The notes under the pieces are model-generated. The model did no database searches. It worked only from the letters and a program-made list of their open reading frames with translations, and had not been told where the DNA came from. A stretch of 64,000 nucleotides of DNA, from assembly GCF_026898115.1 (NCBI RefSeq), contig NZ_CP114036.1, forward strand, positions 2,170,001 to 2,234,000, written 5' to 3'. Shown in pieces: positions 18,037-26,795 of the stretch (position 1 is the first letter of the stretch; the number at the start of each line of letters is the position of its first letter). Made by a program: the position numbers and the translations under genes. Origin of the DNA: Streptomyces sp. S465. GTDB taxonomy: Bacteria; Actinomycetota; Actinomycetes; Streptomycetales; Streptomycetaceae.

Positions 18037-18648
18037 GTGGCCGGTTTCAGAGCACTTGCACGTGAGGTTCGCAATCCACGCAGACACATCACCGCCCGGC
18101 GCACATCGCTGCGCAAATGCCTGGAGCGGTTCGCGCCGTACGGGCACCGGGCGACCTGGCACCATCTATGCGCCCGTTCCGGGATCATCCCGGAGGACCG
18201 TAGGCCGGACCCCCTGCGGCTGCTCACGGCCCTGGCGGAGCTCGAGGAGGCCCGCACGCTGTGGCTCGCGTACGAGGCGGACTTCGCCGCCCGGCGCCGG
18301 CAGGAGAAATTCCTCGGCATCCGCCAGCCGAGCGCCGTCGACGACTGGCATCTGCGCACCTGGGGCGGATGCGACATCATTCCCTGCGAATCCCCCCAGG
18401 CCCATCCCGACGGCCGCCTCGCCGACGTGCTGCGACGGCTGATCGCGGCGATGGAGTCGGGTCCGGGCTCGGCCTGTCCGGTCTGCGCGCGACCGGACCT
18501 GGTCTGGCGCGAGGACCTGGACCGCTATCCGTCGGCCGGGCCGGTCTGCCAGGACTGCGGCATCGTGGTGCCGCTGCCGCTGCTGACCACCGAGGCCCTG
18601 GCGGCGGCCCGGCGCGCGGCGCGGATGAGCCGGTACGCCACCGTATGA
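18037..18648 (+). CDS. Hypothetical protein with C-terminal zinc ribbon-like cysteines
   Basis: 203 residues starting at GTG 18037, which has a GGAGGTGG ribosome binding site 7 nt upstream. The N-terminal half is basic and helical. The C-terminal part carries CPVC and CQDC pairs about 25 residues apart, the spacing of a zinc ribbon. No family recognised. It diverges from the penicillin acylase gene. Confidence 0.65.
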   Translation: MAGFRALAREVRNPRRHITARRTSLRKCLERFAPYGHRATWHHLCARSGIIPEDRRPDPLRLLTALAELEEARTLWLAYEADFAARRRQEKFLGIRQPSAVDDWHLRTWGGCDIIPCESPQAHPDGRLADVLRRLIAAMESGPGSACPVCARPDLVWREDLDRYPSAGPVCQDCGIVVPLPLLTTEALAAARRAARMSRYATV

Positions 18649-18748
18649 CACCCGGCCTTCCCCGGCCGGAGGAGCGCTCGCCGGAGTCCCCGCACCGGGC
18701 GGCCGGCGAGCGCCGACATCCCTGACGACCGCGTCGGCGCGGGCCGCG

Positions 18749-18792
18749 TTGACAGGGCGCCGGGCAGCCGAGCATGCTGAGCAGTCGCTTAG
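18749..18792 (+). promoter_or_regulatory. MaoC promoter with overlapping TetR operator
   Basis: A TTGACA -35 box (18749-18754) is followed after 18 bp by CATGCT (18773-18778). The imperfect palindrome CTGAGCAGTCGCTTAG (18777-18792) covers the expected transcription start. The same 16-mer with 13 of 16 identities occurs at 19989-20004 in front of the tetR gene at 19332. Confidence 0.6.
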
Positions 18793-18816
18793 TACGTGGC
18801 TGCCCGGGAGGCACGC

Positions 18817-19278
18817 ATGACAGAGCCCAGGATCTTCACCTCGCCCGATGAGCTGCGGTCCGCGGCCGGCGCGGAACTCGGCCCCAGCGACTGGCTGGAG
18901 ATCGACCAGAAGCGCATCGATCTGTTCGCCGACGCGACCGGCGACCACCAGTGGATCCACGTGGACGCGGAGAAGGCGGCGGCCGGCCCGTTCGGCACCA
19001 CGATCGCGCACGGCTATCTGACGCTGTCCCTGCTGCCGTCGTTCACCCCGCAGCTGCTGCGGGTCGAGGGTGTGCGGATGGGCATCAACTACGGCGTGAA
19101 CAAGGTCCGCTTCCCCTCCCCCGTCCCGGTGGGCTCCCGGCTGCGCGCCACCGGCCGGATCGTGGAGGTCGCCGAGGTCAAGGACGGGGTGCAGATGACG
19201 CTGACGGTGACCGTGGAGCGGGAGGGCGGCGACAAGCCGGTGTGCGTGGCGGAGTCCGTGGTCCGCTACTACGGCTGA
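18817..19278 (+). CDS. MaoC family dehydratase ((R)-enoyl-CoA hydratase-like)
   Basis: 153 residues with a hot-dog fold. The hydratase motif is present: FADATGDHQWIHVD with the catalytic Asp and His, followed by GPFGTTIAHGYLTLSL. The family adds water to trans-2-enoyl-CoA to give (R)-3-hydroxyacyl-CoA. It is convergent with a TetR gene that shares its operator sequence, so it is probably induced by an acyl-CoA ligand of that regulator. Confidence 0.88.
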   Translation: MTEPRIFTSPDELRSAAGAELGPSDWLEIDQKRIDLFADATGDHQWIHVDAEKAAAGPFGTTIAHGYLTLSLLPSFTPQLLRVEGVRMGINYGVNKVRFPSPVPVGSRLRATGRIVEVAEVKDGVQMTLTVTVEREGGDKPVCVAESVVRYYG

Positions 19279-19331
19279 CGGTTACCGCTGCCGGTGGCCC
19301 CTACGGCCGGCGGCCCTACCGCTGACGGCCC

Positions 19332-19967
19332 CTACGGCTGCCGCCCCGAGGCCCCCACCATGCGCAGCACCAGACCCGCGTAGAGGTCGCCGACCTCGTC
19401 GGGGGTGCTGCGCCCGCGGGCGTTGAACCAGCGGGCGACGTCGATGCACAGGGACAGCACGGCGACCGTGGTGCCGCGCACGTCCGCGACGTCGAAGACG
19501 CCCTCCTTCACCCCGTCCTCGATGATCGAGCGCACCGCCCCGTCCGTGGCCCTGCGGACGGCGATGACCTCGGCATGGTGCTCCTCGGCGAGCGCGCCGA
19601 GCTCGTACTGCACCACCCGCGCGGTCGTATGGTGCTCGGCGTGCCAGCGGACGAAGGAGCGCACCGCCTCGGCGAGCCGCTCGGCCGGGCTGCCACCGCC
19701 GTCCCGCGCCCGCTCCACGATCCCCAGGGCCCGCTCATGGCCGACCTTGCTGATCTGGTAGAGCAGCTCTTCCTTGGTCTTGTAGTGGATGTAGAGGGCG
19801 GCCGGGCTCATTCCGGCGCGGCTCGCGATGTCCCGGGTGGTGGTGGCGTGGTAGCCGCGCTCCGCGAAGGCGTGCACGGCGGCGCTCACCAGCCGCCGGG
19901 CGGCGTCAGGGGTGATGTCGCCCCAGGGCTCGGCCTTGCCCCCGGTGTTCTTCGGCTCCGCGTCCAT
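19332..19967 (-). CDS. TetR family regulator (probable MaoC regulator)
   Basis: 211 residues. HTH: VSAAVHAFAERGYHATTTRD then AGMSPAALYIHYKTKEELL. The ATG at 19967 is preferred over an in-frame GTG at 19976. A copy of the putative operator lies 22 bp upstream at 19989, indicating autoregulation, and a second copy lies at the MaoC promoter. Confidence 0.85.
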   Translation of the reverse strand: MDAEPKNTGGKAEPWGDITPDAARRLVSAAVHAFAERGYHATTTRDIASRAGMSPAALYIHYKTKEELLYQISKVGHERALGIVERARDGGGSPAERLAEAVRSFVRWHAEHHTTARVVQYELGALAEEHHAEVIAVRRATDGAVRSIIEDGVKEGVFDVADVRGTTVAVLSLCIDVARWFNARGRSTPDEVGDLYAGLVLRMVGASGRQP

Positions 19968-19988
19968 GGCGGACACCCTACACGGAGA

Positions 19989-20004
19989 GTGAGCAAGCGC
20001 TTAG
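19989..20004. promoter_or_regulatory. TetR operator upstream of tetR
   Basis: GTGAGCAAGCGCTTAG contains the 8-bp palindrome AAGCGCTT and matches the MaoC site at 18777-18792 in 13 of 16 positions. Confidence 0.6.
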
Positions 20005-20037
20005 GAGATGTCCGGATCGTCGTCCCGCCACTCGGAC

Positions 20038-20050
20038 TAGGATCCCCCCC
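20038..20050 (+). promoter_or_regulatory. Leaderless-type promoter of DUF402 gene
   Basis: A TAGGAT -10 box at 20038-20043 ends 7 nt before the ATG at 20051. No Shine-Dalgarno sequence is present, so the transcript probably begins at or next to the start codon. Confidence 0.5.
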
Positions 20051-20569
20051 ATGTCACAACTGGTCCAGGTCAACTACCGCAAGTACGACGGCACTCTGCA
20101 CTGGAATCAGCGGATGCGCAGACTGGGCGAGGACGACCACGGCGTATGGCTGGGGCTGCCGGCCGGGGCGGTGACGCGCAAGGGGTACCGTCCCCCGATC
20201 CTGCTCGAGTGCGCGCATGTGCTCCTCTTCCCGCGCGACGCGTGGTGGACGGCGGTGTTCAACGCCCCGCCCCGGGAGACCGAGATCTACTGCGACATCA
20301 CCACGCCGCCCGAGTGGGTCTCCCCCTACGAGGTGACCATGGTGGACCTGGACCTCGACGTCATCCGCGAGCGGACGGACGGCGCGACCCGGATGGTCGA
20401 CCAGGACGAGTTCGCCGAGCACCAGGTGCGGTACGGCTATCCGGCGGACGTCATAGCGGAGGCCGAGGCGGCGGGGCGGTGGCTGATGGAGGCGGTCGAC
20501 GGGCGCGCCGAGCCGTTCGGGACCGCCTGCGGGCAGTGGCTGGGCATGGTCGACGGCGAGCGGCGCTGA
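20051..20569 (+). CDS. DUF402 domain protein
   Basis: 172 residues. The central motif TEIYCDITTPPEW and the downstream VDLDLDV with a DQDEFAEHQ segment match DUF402, the family of FomD and of nucleoside-phosphate phosphatases such as Ntdp. These acidic residues bind metal and the phosphate chain in characterised members. Substrate here unknown. Confidence 0.85.
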   Translation: MSQLVQVNYRKYDGTLHWNQRMRRLGEDDHGVWLGLPAGAVTRKGYRPPILLECAHVLLFPRDAWWTAVFNAPPRETEIYCDITTPPEWVSPYEVTMVDLDLDVIRERTDGATRMVDQDEFAEHQVRYGYPADVIAEAEAAGRWLMEAVDGRAEPFGTACGQWLGMVDGERR

Positions 20570-20580
20570 CGGCCCCACCA

Positions 20581-20740
20581 GGGACGCGGCCTCACCGGGG
20601 ACGCGGCCTCACCGGGGGCCGCCACCTCAGCGGGGACGCAGCCTGACCGGGGGCCGCCACCTCAGCGTTGGACATCGCCTCACCGGTGGGCGCCACCCCA
20701 CCAAGGGACGTCGCCTCGCCGGGAAACGTCGTCTCACCCG
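20581..20740. repeat. Degenerate 17-bp and 35-bp direct repeat array
   Basis: The element GGGACGYRGCCTCACCG recurs at 20581, 20598, 20633, ~20669 and 20705, at intervals of 17, 35, about 35 and about 37 bp. It fills the gap between the convergent DUF402 and MFS genes. Confidence 0.65.
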
Positions 20741-22035
20741 GGCGGGCGGCCCGTGCCGGGCGCGGCCGAGGACCCTTCCGTATGCCGCTTCCCCGGCACG
20801 GGCGGGCCCCCGGCGGGGTCCGCGGCGGGGTCCGCGGCCGAGCGTTCGCGCAGTGGCCGTACGGCGATCGCCGCCGATATCAGGAGCAGTCCGCCCAGCA
20901 TGACGAAGGGGGCGGCCGTGCCCACGAGCCCCGCGAGCACACCGGCGGAGGCGGGCGCGGCGACCTGGCCGAGGCGGTTGCCGGTCAGCCGCAGCGCGAG
21001 GGCCGTGCTGCGCGCCCCCTCCGGGGCGGCCTGGACGACGGTCGTCATCGACAGCGGCTGTCCGACGCCGAGGCAGAAGCCGAGTCCGGCCAGCAGCACC
21101 CCGAGCGCCCAGGCGGGCACCGGCAGGGCGATGCCCGTGCACAGCAGCGCGGCGCCCAGACAGCTGACGGCCATCAGGACGGTGCGGCCCATCAGCCGGA
21201 TCATCGGGGTGATGGCGAGCCGGCAGACCACGGTGGCGGTGGCGCGCAGGCTGAGCAGCACACCGACGACCGCGGGCGAGATCCCGCGCTGTTCGCCGAC
21301 CACCGGCAGATAGGCGGTGAGGATGTCGGTGGCGGAGAGCACGGCGAGGCTGATGAACATGCCGGAGGCGACACCGCGGGTGGTCAGGATCCCGCGCACC
21401 GGCACCCGCCGGGCGGCGGTCTCCCCGGCGGGCGCGGCCGTCGCCCGCGTACCGTCCGGGCGGCGCTCGATGCGCCACAGCGAGGTGACGGAGAAGGCCG
21501 CGAGGGCGGCGGACACGAACAGCGCGGCCGCGCTGGTGCGCCCCATCGCCCCGTCCTGTTCGGAGACCACCAGCCCGGCCGCGATGGGCCCGATGAGCTG
21601 GCCGAGCGAGGCGCCGATGGTGAAGTGGCCGAAGTTGCGGTCCTGTTCGTCCGGTCCGCTCTGGCGGGCCACGATGGACTGGGCGCCGATGACGAACGAC
21701 AGATGGCCCAGGCCCATCACCCCGCTCCACGCGGCCATCTCGGGCAGCGAACCGGCCGTGCCGCTGAGCGCACAGCCGGTGGCGATGAGCGCGACCCCGA
21801 CGGGCAGCAGCGGGGCGCACCGCCCGTGGTCGGTGCGCCGTCCCAGCGGTACGGCGGCGAACAGCGGCAGCAGGGCGTAGACACCGGCGATCACACCGAC
21901 CGCGCGGGCGTCGGCGCCGAGTGCCAGCGCCCGGTAGGAGACGGCCGGCCGCGCCATGCTGACCGCCCCCTGGGTGAACGAAAAGGCGATGACCAGGCGC
22001 AGCAGCCAGCCCCTCCCGGGCTTCGAACTCTCCAT
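20734..22035 (-). CDS. MFS transporter
   Basis: 433 residues with about 12 predicted membrane helices and a typical cytoplasmic loop after helix 2 (LGRRTDHGR). The central loop (residues ~200-225) is charged. The start at 22035 lies 3 nt after the stop of the CitMHS gene, so the two may be cotranscribed. Substrate cannot be told; a drug or metabolite exporter is likely. Confidence 0.82.
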   Translation of the reverse strand: MESSKPGRGWLLRLVIAFSFTQGAVSMARPAVSYRALALGADARAVGVIAGVYALLPLFAAVPLGRRTDHGRCAPLLPVGVALIATGCALSGTAGSLPEMAAWSGVMGLGHLSFVIGAQSIVARQSGPDEQDRNFGHFTIGASLGQLIGPIAAGLVVSEQDGAMGRTSAAALFVSAALAAFSVTSLWRIERRPDGTRATAAPAGETAARRVPVRGILTTRGVASGMFISLAVLSATDILTAYLPVVGEQRGISPAVVGVLLSLRATATVVCRLAITPMIRLMGRTVLMAVSCLGAALLCTGIALPVPAWALGVLLAGLGFCLGVGQPLSMTTVVQAAPEGARSTALALRLTGNRLGQVAAPASAGVLAGLVGTAAPFVMLGGLLLISAAIAVRPLRERSAADPAADPAGGPPVPGKRHTEGSSAAPGTGRPPG

Positions 22036-22038
22036 GGA

Positions 22039-23499
22039 TCAGATGATGCCGAAGGCCAGAGCCGCGGCGAGCACCACCAGCGAGGTGAGCGCCGCCCATT
22101 TCACGGTGAACCGGGTGTGGTCGCCGAATTCGACCTTCGCCATGCCCACGAGGACGTAGACGGCGGGGACCAGCGGGCTCGACATGTGCAGGGCCTGTCC
22201 GGTGATCGAGGCGCGGGCGATCTCCAGCGCGGAGACCCCGTGCGCGGCCCCGGCCTCGGCGAGGATCGGCACGATGCCGAAGTAGAAGCCGTCGTTGGAC
22301 ATGAAGTAGGTGAGCGGGATGGACAGCACACCGGTGACCACGGCCATGTGCGGGCCCATGCCGTCGGGGACGCTGTCGACCAGCCAGCGGGCCATGTGCT
22401 CGACCATGCCGGTGCCGGTGAGGACGCCGGTGAAGACGGCGGCGGCGAAGACCATCCCGGAGACGTTGACGACGTTCTCGGCGTGCGCGGCGATCCGGGC
22501 CTTCTGGTCGCTCATCTGCGGGAAGTTGACGGTGAGCGCGATCGCGGCGGCGAGGAGGAAGAGGACCGGGATCGGCAGGACTTCCATGATCATCAGGGTC
22601 AGCAGGGCGATGGTCAGGGCCGCGTTGAACCAGTAGAGCTTGGGGCGCAGGGTGGCGCGGTGGGGGTCGAGCCCCTTGAACTCGTCGTCCTCGGAGGCGC
22701 CGGAGACGCCGGAGACGTGCGAGCCGTGCGAGCCGTCCGAAGCGTCGGAGGCATCGGAGGCGTCCGAGGCGTGTGCCGCGCGGCCGCCCTTGGCGGCCTT
22801 GCCGCCGCCCTCGCCCTTGGTGCCGGAGCCCGCGCCGACCAGCACCTGCTCGGGGTCGCCCGCGGTGACCTCGTCCAGCGTCAGCACGCCCAGGCGCTTG
22901 CGCTCCCGCAGACCCAGGCCGTAGGAGAGGGCGATGACGAAGAGCAGTCCGACCGCGAGGGCCGGGATCATCGGTACGAAGATGTCGCCCGCGTCGACCT
23001 TGAGCGCGGTGGCGGCACGGGCGGTCGGGCCGCCCCAGGGCAGCGTGTTCATCACGCCGTTGGCCATGGCCGCGACACCGGTCATCACCACCAGGCTCAT
23101 CTTCAGCCGCCGGTAGAGCGGCACCATGGCCGACACGGTGATCATGAAGGTGGTGGAGCCGTCGCCGTCGAGCGAGACGACCGCCGCGAGGATCGCGGTG
23201 CCCACCACGATCCGCATCGGATCCGCTTTGCAGAACCGCAGGATGAGCCGGACGATCGGATCGAAGAGGCCGACGTCGATCATCACCCCGAAGTAGATGA
23301 TGGCGAACATCAGCATGGCGGCCGTGGGGGCGAGATCGCCGACGCCGTCGAGAACGTAGTCCCCGAGATGCGCCCCCTTCCCGACGAGCACGCAGAACAG
23401 CGCGGGGATGAGCACCAGGGCACCCATCGGGGACATCTTCTTCATCATGATCAGGACAAGGAATGTCGCGATCATGACGAAGCCGAGGACGGTCAGCAT
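22039..23499 (-). CDS. CitMHS family citrate-metal:proton symporter
   Basis: 486 residues. The N-terminus (MLTVLGFVMIATFLVLIMMKK) and signature segments such as SLDGDGSTTFMI and LPWGGPTARAA are those of CitMHS transporters, which import citrate complexed with a divalent metal ion together with protons. The large central loop contains an unusual Ser/Asp/Gly-rich repeat (SDASDASDASDGSHGSH) encoded by a short tandem repeat at ~22690-22775. Upstream (23500-23600) is an AT-richer leader. No CitRS-type two-component genes are adjacent. Confidence 0.88.
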   Translation of the reverse strand: MLTVLGFVMIATFLVLIMMKKMSPMGALVLIPALFCVLVGKGAHLGDYVLDGVGDLAPTAAMLMFAIIYFGVMIDVGLFDPIVRLILRFCKADPMRIVVGTAILAAVVSLDGDGSTTFMITVSAMVPLYRRLKMSLVVMTGVAAMANGVMNTLPWGGPTARAATALKVDAGDIFVPMIPALAVGLLFVIALSYGLGLRERKRLGVLTLDEVTAGDPEQVLVGAGSGTKGEGGGKAAKGGRAAHASDASDASDASDGSHGSHVSGVSGASEDDEFKGLDPHRATLRPKLYWFNAALTIALLTLMIMEVLPIPVLFLLAAAIALTVNFPQMSDQKARIAAHAENVVNVSGMVFAAAVFTGVLTGTGMVEHMARWLVDSVPDGMGPHMAVVTGVLSIPLTYFMSNDGFYFGIVPILAEAGAAHGVSALEIARASITGQALHMSSPLVPAVYVLVGMAKVEFGDHTRFTVKWAALTSLVVLAAALAFGII

Positions 23500-23649
23500 A
23501 GTTGGCTACCTCACGTTCGCCTTCGAACTCCCCCAGTTATTGGCGGTCGAGGTGACGTTAGGTGCGGCAACTTTCCGTTAACAAGACCTTGACATGCGAG
23601 CAATAAGCGCAAAACCCCAGGTCAGTGCAGTGGTGTCAGCGCAGTGGCC

Positions 23650-25878
23650 TCAGCGTGGCGGCATGGGCGAGACCTGCACCGGATGACCGTTGAGCACCGC
23701 CGTACCGGAGAGCGGGTCCAGCCGTGAGCCGTCGATGAGCTGGTTGACGTTGACGCCGGGACGGGCCCCGGCCACGGAGAGCCGGACACCGGGACGGTCA
23801 TGGCCCCAGCCGTGCGGCAGGCTCACCACGCCGGTGCGTACCGCGTCCGTCACCTCGACCGGCACCTCCAGTTCTCCGCCGTCGCCCTTGACCCGCGCCA
23901 GGCCGCCGTCGGCCAGGCCCAGCCGGGCGGCGTCCTCGGGGTGCACCTGGAGGGTGCAGCGGTTGCTGCCGCCCATCAGGGCCGGGACGTTGTGCATCCA
24001 GCTGTTGTTGGACCGCAGATGGCGGCGGCCGACCAGCAGCAGCCCCGAGGGCCGGTCGGCCAGCGCCCGGCGCAGCCGGGCCACATCGGCGGCCAGCGGC
24101 TCCGGGCACAGCTCGACCGTGCCGCTGCGGGTCTTCAGCAGTCCGGGCAGCCGCGGCCGCAGCGGCCCCAGGTCGATGCCGTGCGGATGGGCGAGCAGCT
24201 TCTCCAGGCTCAGCCCGTCGGGATCGGCGCCGAACCCGTCGCCGTACGGCCCCAGCCGCAGCATCATGTCCAGCCGGCGCTCGGCGCCGTCCACCCCGGT
24301 CAGCCGCGCGGCCAGCCCGGCGGGCTCGCGTCCGTACACCGGGGACGCCGGATCGGCGGTCTCCTTGCCGAGCGTCTGCTCGATGGCCAGCGCGTCCACG
24401 GCCGCCGGGTCGGTACCGCCTCGTCCGCTCACGCACAGCACCAGCCGCGCCAGGATCTCGCACTCGCTCATCCGGTCCGCCTCCAGCGGGATGGCGGGGC
24501 GGCTGTAGCGGACCTGGTTGCGCACGGACAGGCTGTTGAAGGCGTAGTCGAAGTGGGGGCTGCGGCTGGGCGGGGGCGGCGGCAGCACCACATGGGCGTG
24601 GCGCGAGGTCTCGTTGAGATACGGATCGACGCTGACCATGAAGTCGAGCCCGGCCAGCGCCCGGTCGAGGCGGTCGCCGTCCGGCGCGGAGAGCACGGGG
24701 TTGGCCGCGATCGCCAGCAGCGCCCGTATCCGCCCCTCGCCCGGTGTCTCGATCTCCTCGGCGAGCGCGGCGACGGGCAGTTCCCCCTTGGCCTCGGGGT
24801 GCCCGCTGACCCTGCTGCGCCAGCGGCCCAGCGCGAACCCCTTCCCCGGCCGCGCCGGGCGCTCCCGCCGGCCGGTCGCGCCCAGCGGGAACATCATGCC
24901 GCCGGGCCGGTCGAGCTGTCCGATGAGCACGTTGACCACATCGACCAGCCAGCTGGTGAGGGTGCCGAACTCGACCGTGGTGGAGCCGACCCGCCCGTAC
25001 ACCACGCCCCTGGGCGCGGCGGCCAGCTCACGGGCGAGGGTGCGGATCTCCTCGGCGGGCACATCACACGCCGCGGCCACCGCCTCCGGCGGGAAGTCCT
25101 CGGCCAGCCGCCCCACCTCCGCCACACCGCTGATGTGCTCGGCGAGCGGGCCCGGTGCCACCAGGTCCTCGGCGAACAGCACCTGCACCATGGCGAAGAG
25201 CAGCAGGACGTCCGTACCGGGCCGGATCGCCACATGGCGGTCGGCCAGCGCGGCCGTACGGGTGCGCCGGGGGTCGACCACCACCAACCGGCCGCCGCGC
25301 CGCCGCAACGCCCGCAGCCGGCCGGGGAAGTCGGGGGCCGTGCACAGACTGCCGCCCGAGTCCAGCGGGTTGGCGCCGAGTATCAGCAGATGGTCCGTAC
25401 GGTCCAGATCGGGCACCGGGAGCGCGCCCGCGTCGCCGTACAGCAGCCCGCTGGAGACGTGCTTGGGCATCTGGTCGAGGGTGCTGGCGGTGAAGACGTT
25501 GGGGGTGCGCAGCGCGCCGAGCAGCTGCGGCGGATAGAGCCCTCCGGCCACGGTGTGCACGTTGGGGTTGCCGAGCACGATCCCCGCCGCCTGCGGTCCG
25601 TACTCGCGCAGCAGGGGCGCCAGCCTCTCCTGGACGACGGCGAACGCTTCGTCCCAGCCGGTCTCCTCAAGGCGCCCGGCGCGGCGCACGAGGGGACGCC
25701 GCAGCCGGTCGGGGTCGGCGTCGAGCTCCCCGAACGAGGCGCCCTTGGGGCAGATGAAGCCACGGCTGAAGACGTCCTCCCGATCGCCGCGCGCCCCGGT
25801 GACCCTCCCCTCGTCGATCGTCAGGGTCAGCCCGCAGGTGGCCTCGCAGAGCGGGCAGATGCGCAGGGCGGTGCTCAT
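23650..25878 (-). CDS. Molybdopterin oxidoreductase with [4Fe-4S] cluster
   Basis: 742 residues of the DMSO reductase family. Cys8, Cys11, Cys15 and Cys43 form the N-terminal [4Fe-4S] motif; the middle binds the bis-MGD cofactor and the end is the molybdopterin dinucleotide-binding domain (SLPHGWGHDRPG). There is no Tat signal, so it is cytoplasmic. The region where the molybdenum ligand sits in relatives reads LDQMPKHVSSG with no cysteine. It is a single gene without an obvious electron-transfer partner, preceded by operator site C. Reaction unknown; a formate- or nitrate-related assignment would be speculative. Confidence 0.85.
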   Translation of the reverse strand: MSTALRICPLCEATCGLTLTIDEGRVTGARGDREDVFSRGFICPKGASFGELDADPDRLRRPLVRRAGRLEETGWDEAFAVVQERLAPLLREYGPQAAGIVLGNPNVHTVAGGLYPPQLLGALRTPNVFTASTLDQMPKHVSSGLLYGDAGALPVPDLDRTDHLLILGANPLDSGGSLCTAPDFPGRLRALRRRGGRLVVVDPRRTRTAALADRHVAIRPGTDVLLLFAMVQVLFAEDLVAPGPLAEHISGVAEVGRLAEDFPPEAVAAACDVPAEEIRTLARELAAAPRGVVYGRVGSTTVEFGTLTSWLVDVVNVLIGQLDRPGGMMFPLGATGRRERPARPGKGFALGRWRSRVSGHPEAKGELPVAALAEEIETPGEGRIRALLAIAANPVLSAPDGDRLDRALAGLDFMVSVDPYLNETSRHAHVVLPPPPPSRSPHFDYAFNSLSVRNQVRYSRPAIPLEADRMSECEILARLVLCVSGRGGTDPAAVDALAIEQTLGKETADPASPVYGREPAGLAARLTGVDGAERRLDMMLRLGPYGDGFGADPDGLSLEKLLAHPHGIDLGPLRPRLPGLLKTRSGTVELCPEPLAADVARLRRALADRPSGLLLVGRRHLRSNNSWMHNVPALMGGSNRCTLQVHPEDAARLGLADGGLARVKGDGGELEVPVEVTDAVRTGVVSLPHGWGHDRPGVRLSVAGARPGVNVNQLIDGSRLDPLSGTAVLNGHPVQVSPMPPR

Positions 25879-25933
25879 GGGTCCCTCCCGGGGACGGCGG
25901 CGAGGCGGCGCTGACGCGCGGGACCCGCTCACC

Positions 25934-25951
25934 ATACCGACTGGTTGGCAT
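25934..25951. promoter_or_regulatory. TetR-type operator, site C
   Basis: ATACCGACTGGTTGGCAT, 56 bp upstream of the molybdopterin oxidoreductase start, differs from site A (6527-6544) at one base. Confidence 0.6.
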
Positions 25952-26058
25952 GCCGGGGAGGCATCGACGGGAACTCCCGCCCGGCACGGCCCCGCCGCCC
26001 GGCCCCTCCGCCGCCTGCCCCGGATCGGCCCAGCACCCGGGCCGGCCCAGCACCCAGC

Positions 26059-26721
26059 TCAGTCCAGCACTCGGGCCAGATAGGCGCGCAGCAACTCCTT
26101 CGTCTCCGCCACGATCGCCGGATCGCCCTCCGGGTCCATCCGGAACGCCAGTTGCAGCAGCGCGTCCGCCGCCTCGACCGCGAGCAGGAACGCCACCCGC
26201 AGCCGCTCCTCGGCCACCTCGACCGTGCCGTCCCCGCCGTCCCCCAGCCGGTCGGCGAGCAGCATCCGCAGCCGGTCGGCGACCAGATGGTTGGGCTGGT
26301 CCGGCCGCGCGGTCGCCGGGACCGGATGGCCGAACTCGATGAGCGCGAAGCCGGGCGCCCCGCGCTTCATCGCCAGATACTCGTCGACGACCACGTCCAT
26401 CGCCTCACGCCAGCCGCCGCGCCCGGCCGGCCCGGAGTCCGAGGCGGCCAGCCGCCGGGTGATCCGCGTGGCGTACTCGTCCAGATTGCGGTGGGCCAGG
26501 GCCTCGGCCATCGCCCGCTTGTTGGAGAAGAAGCGGTAGACCGAGCCGATGGGCACATTGGCGCGCTCGGCGACGGCGCGGGTGCTCAGCTCTTCGTAGC
26601 TGATCTCGTCGAGCAGTTCGGCGCAGGCGTCCAGGATCCGGCCGAGGCGCTCGGCGCTGCGACGCTGGACCGGAGGGCGGCGGAGGGGCGGTATGGGCAC
26701 GCCACCATCCTGCCCGATCAT
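26059..26721 (-). CDS. TetR family regulator, divergent from hmgA
   Basis: 220 residues. [23 protein letters not shown] then [22 protein letters not shown]. The C-terminal domain is of the larger TetR type (TetR_C-like, [20 protein letters not shown]). The ATG at 26721 is chosen; a GTG at 26700 would also keep the HTH. Being divergent from hmgA with a palindrome between them, it probably controls homogentisate dioxygenase. Confidence 0.85.
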   Translation of the reverse strand: MIGQDGGVPIPPLRRPPVQRRSAERLGRILDACAELLDEISYEELSTRAVAERANVPIGSVYRFFSNKRAMAEALAHRNLDEYATRITRRLAASDSGPAGRGGWREAMDVVVDEYLAMKRGAPGFALIEFGHPVPATARPDQPNHLVADRLRMLLADRLGDGGDGTVEVAEERLRVAFLLAVEAADALLQLAFRMDPEGDPAIVAETKELLRAYLARVLD

Positions 26722-26736
26722 TGACGCACCCGGGTT

Positions 26737-26766
26737 TCGATTCCTATCGTCTGACAGAGGAATCGA
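26737..26766. promoter_or_regulatory. Perfect 9-bp inverted repeat at hmgA promoter
   Basis: TCGATTCCT (26737-26745) and AGGAATCGA (26758-26766) are perfect arms with a 12-nt spacer. A TTGACG (26721-26726) and TATCGT (26745-26750) could be the hmgA promoter, so the repeat would cover the -10 region and transcription start. It is the best candidate operator for the divergent TetR protein. Confidence 0.6.
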
Positions 26767-26795
26767 GCGGTGTGGCGGAGCGGCGGGAGCGCGCG

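Noticed and set aside
20734..22035. MFS gene as the missing siderophore exporter
   Set aside because: It is over 20 kb from the operon, sits next to CitMHS, and has no iron box.
20668..23592. Long plus-strand open frame of 974 codons
   Set aside because: It lies opposite the MFS and CitMHS genes and is a Gly/Arg/Asp/His-rich shadow.
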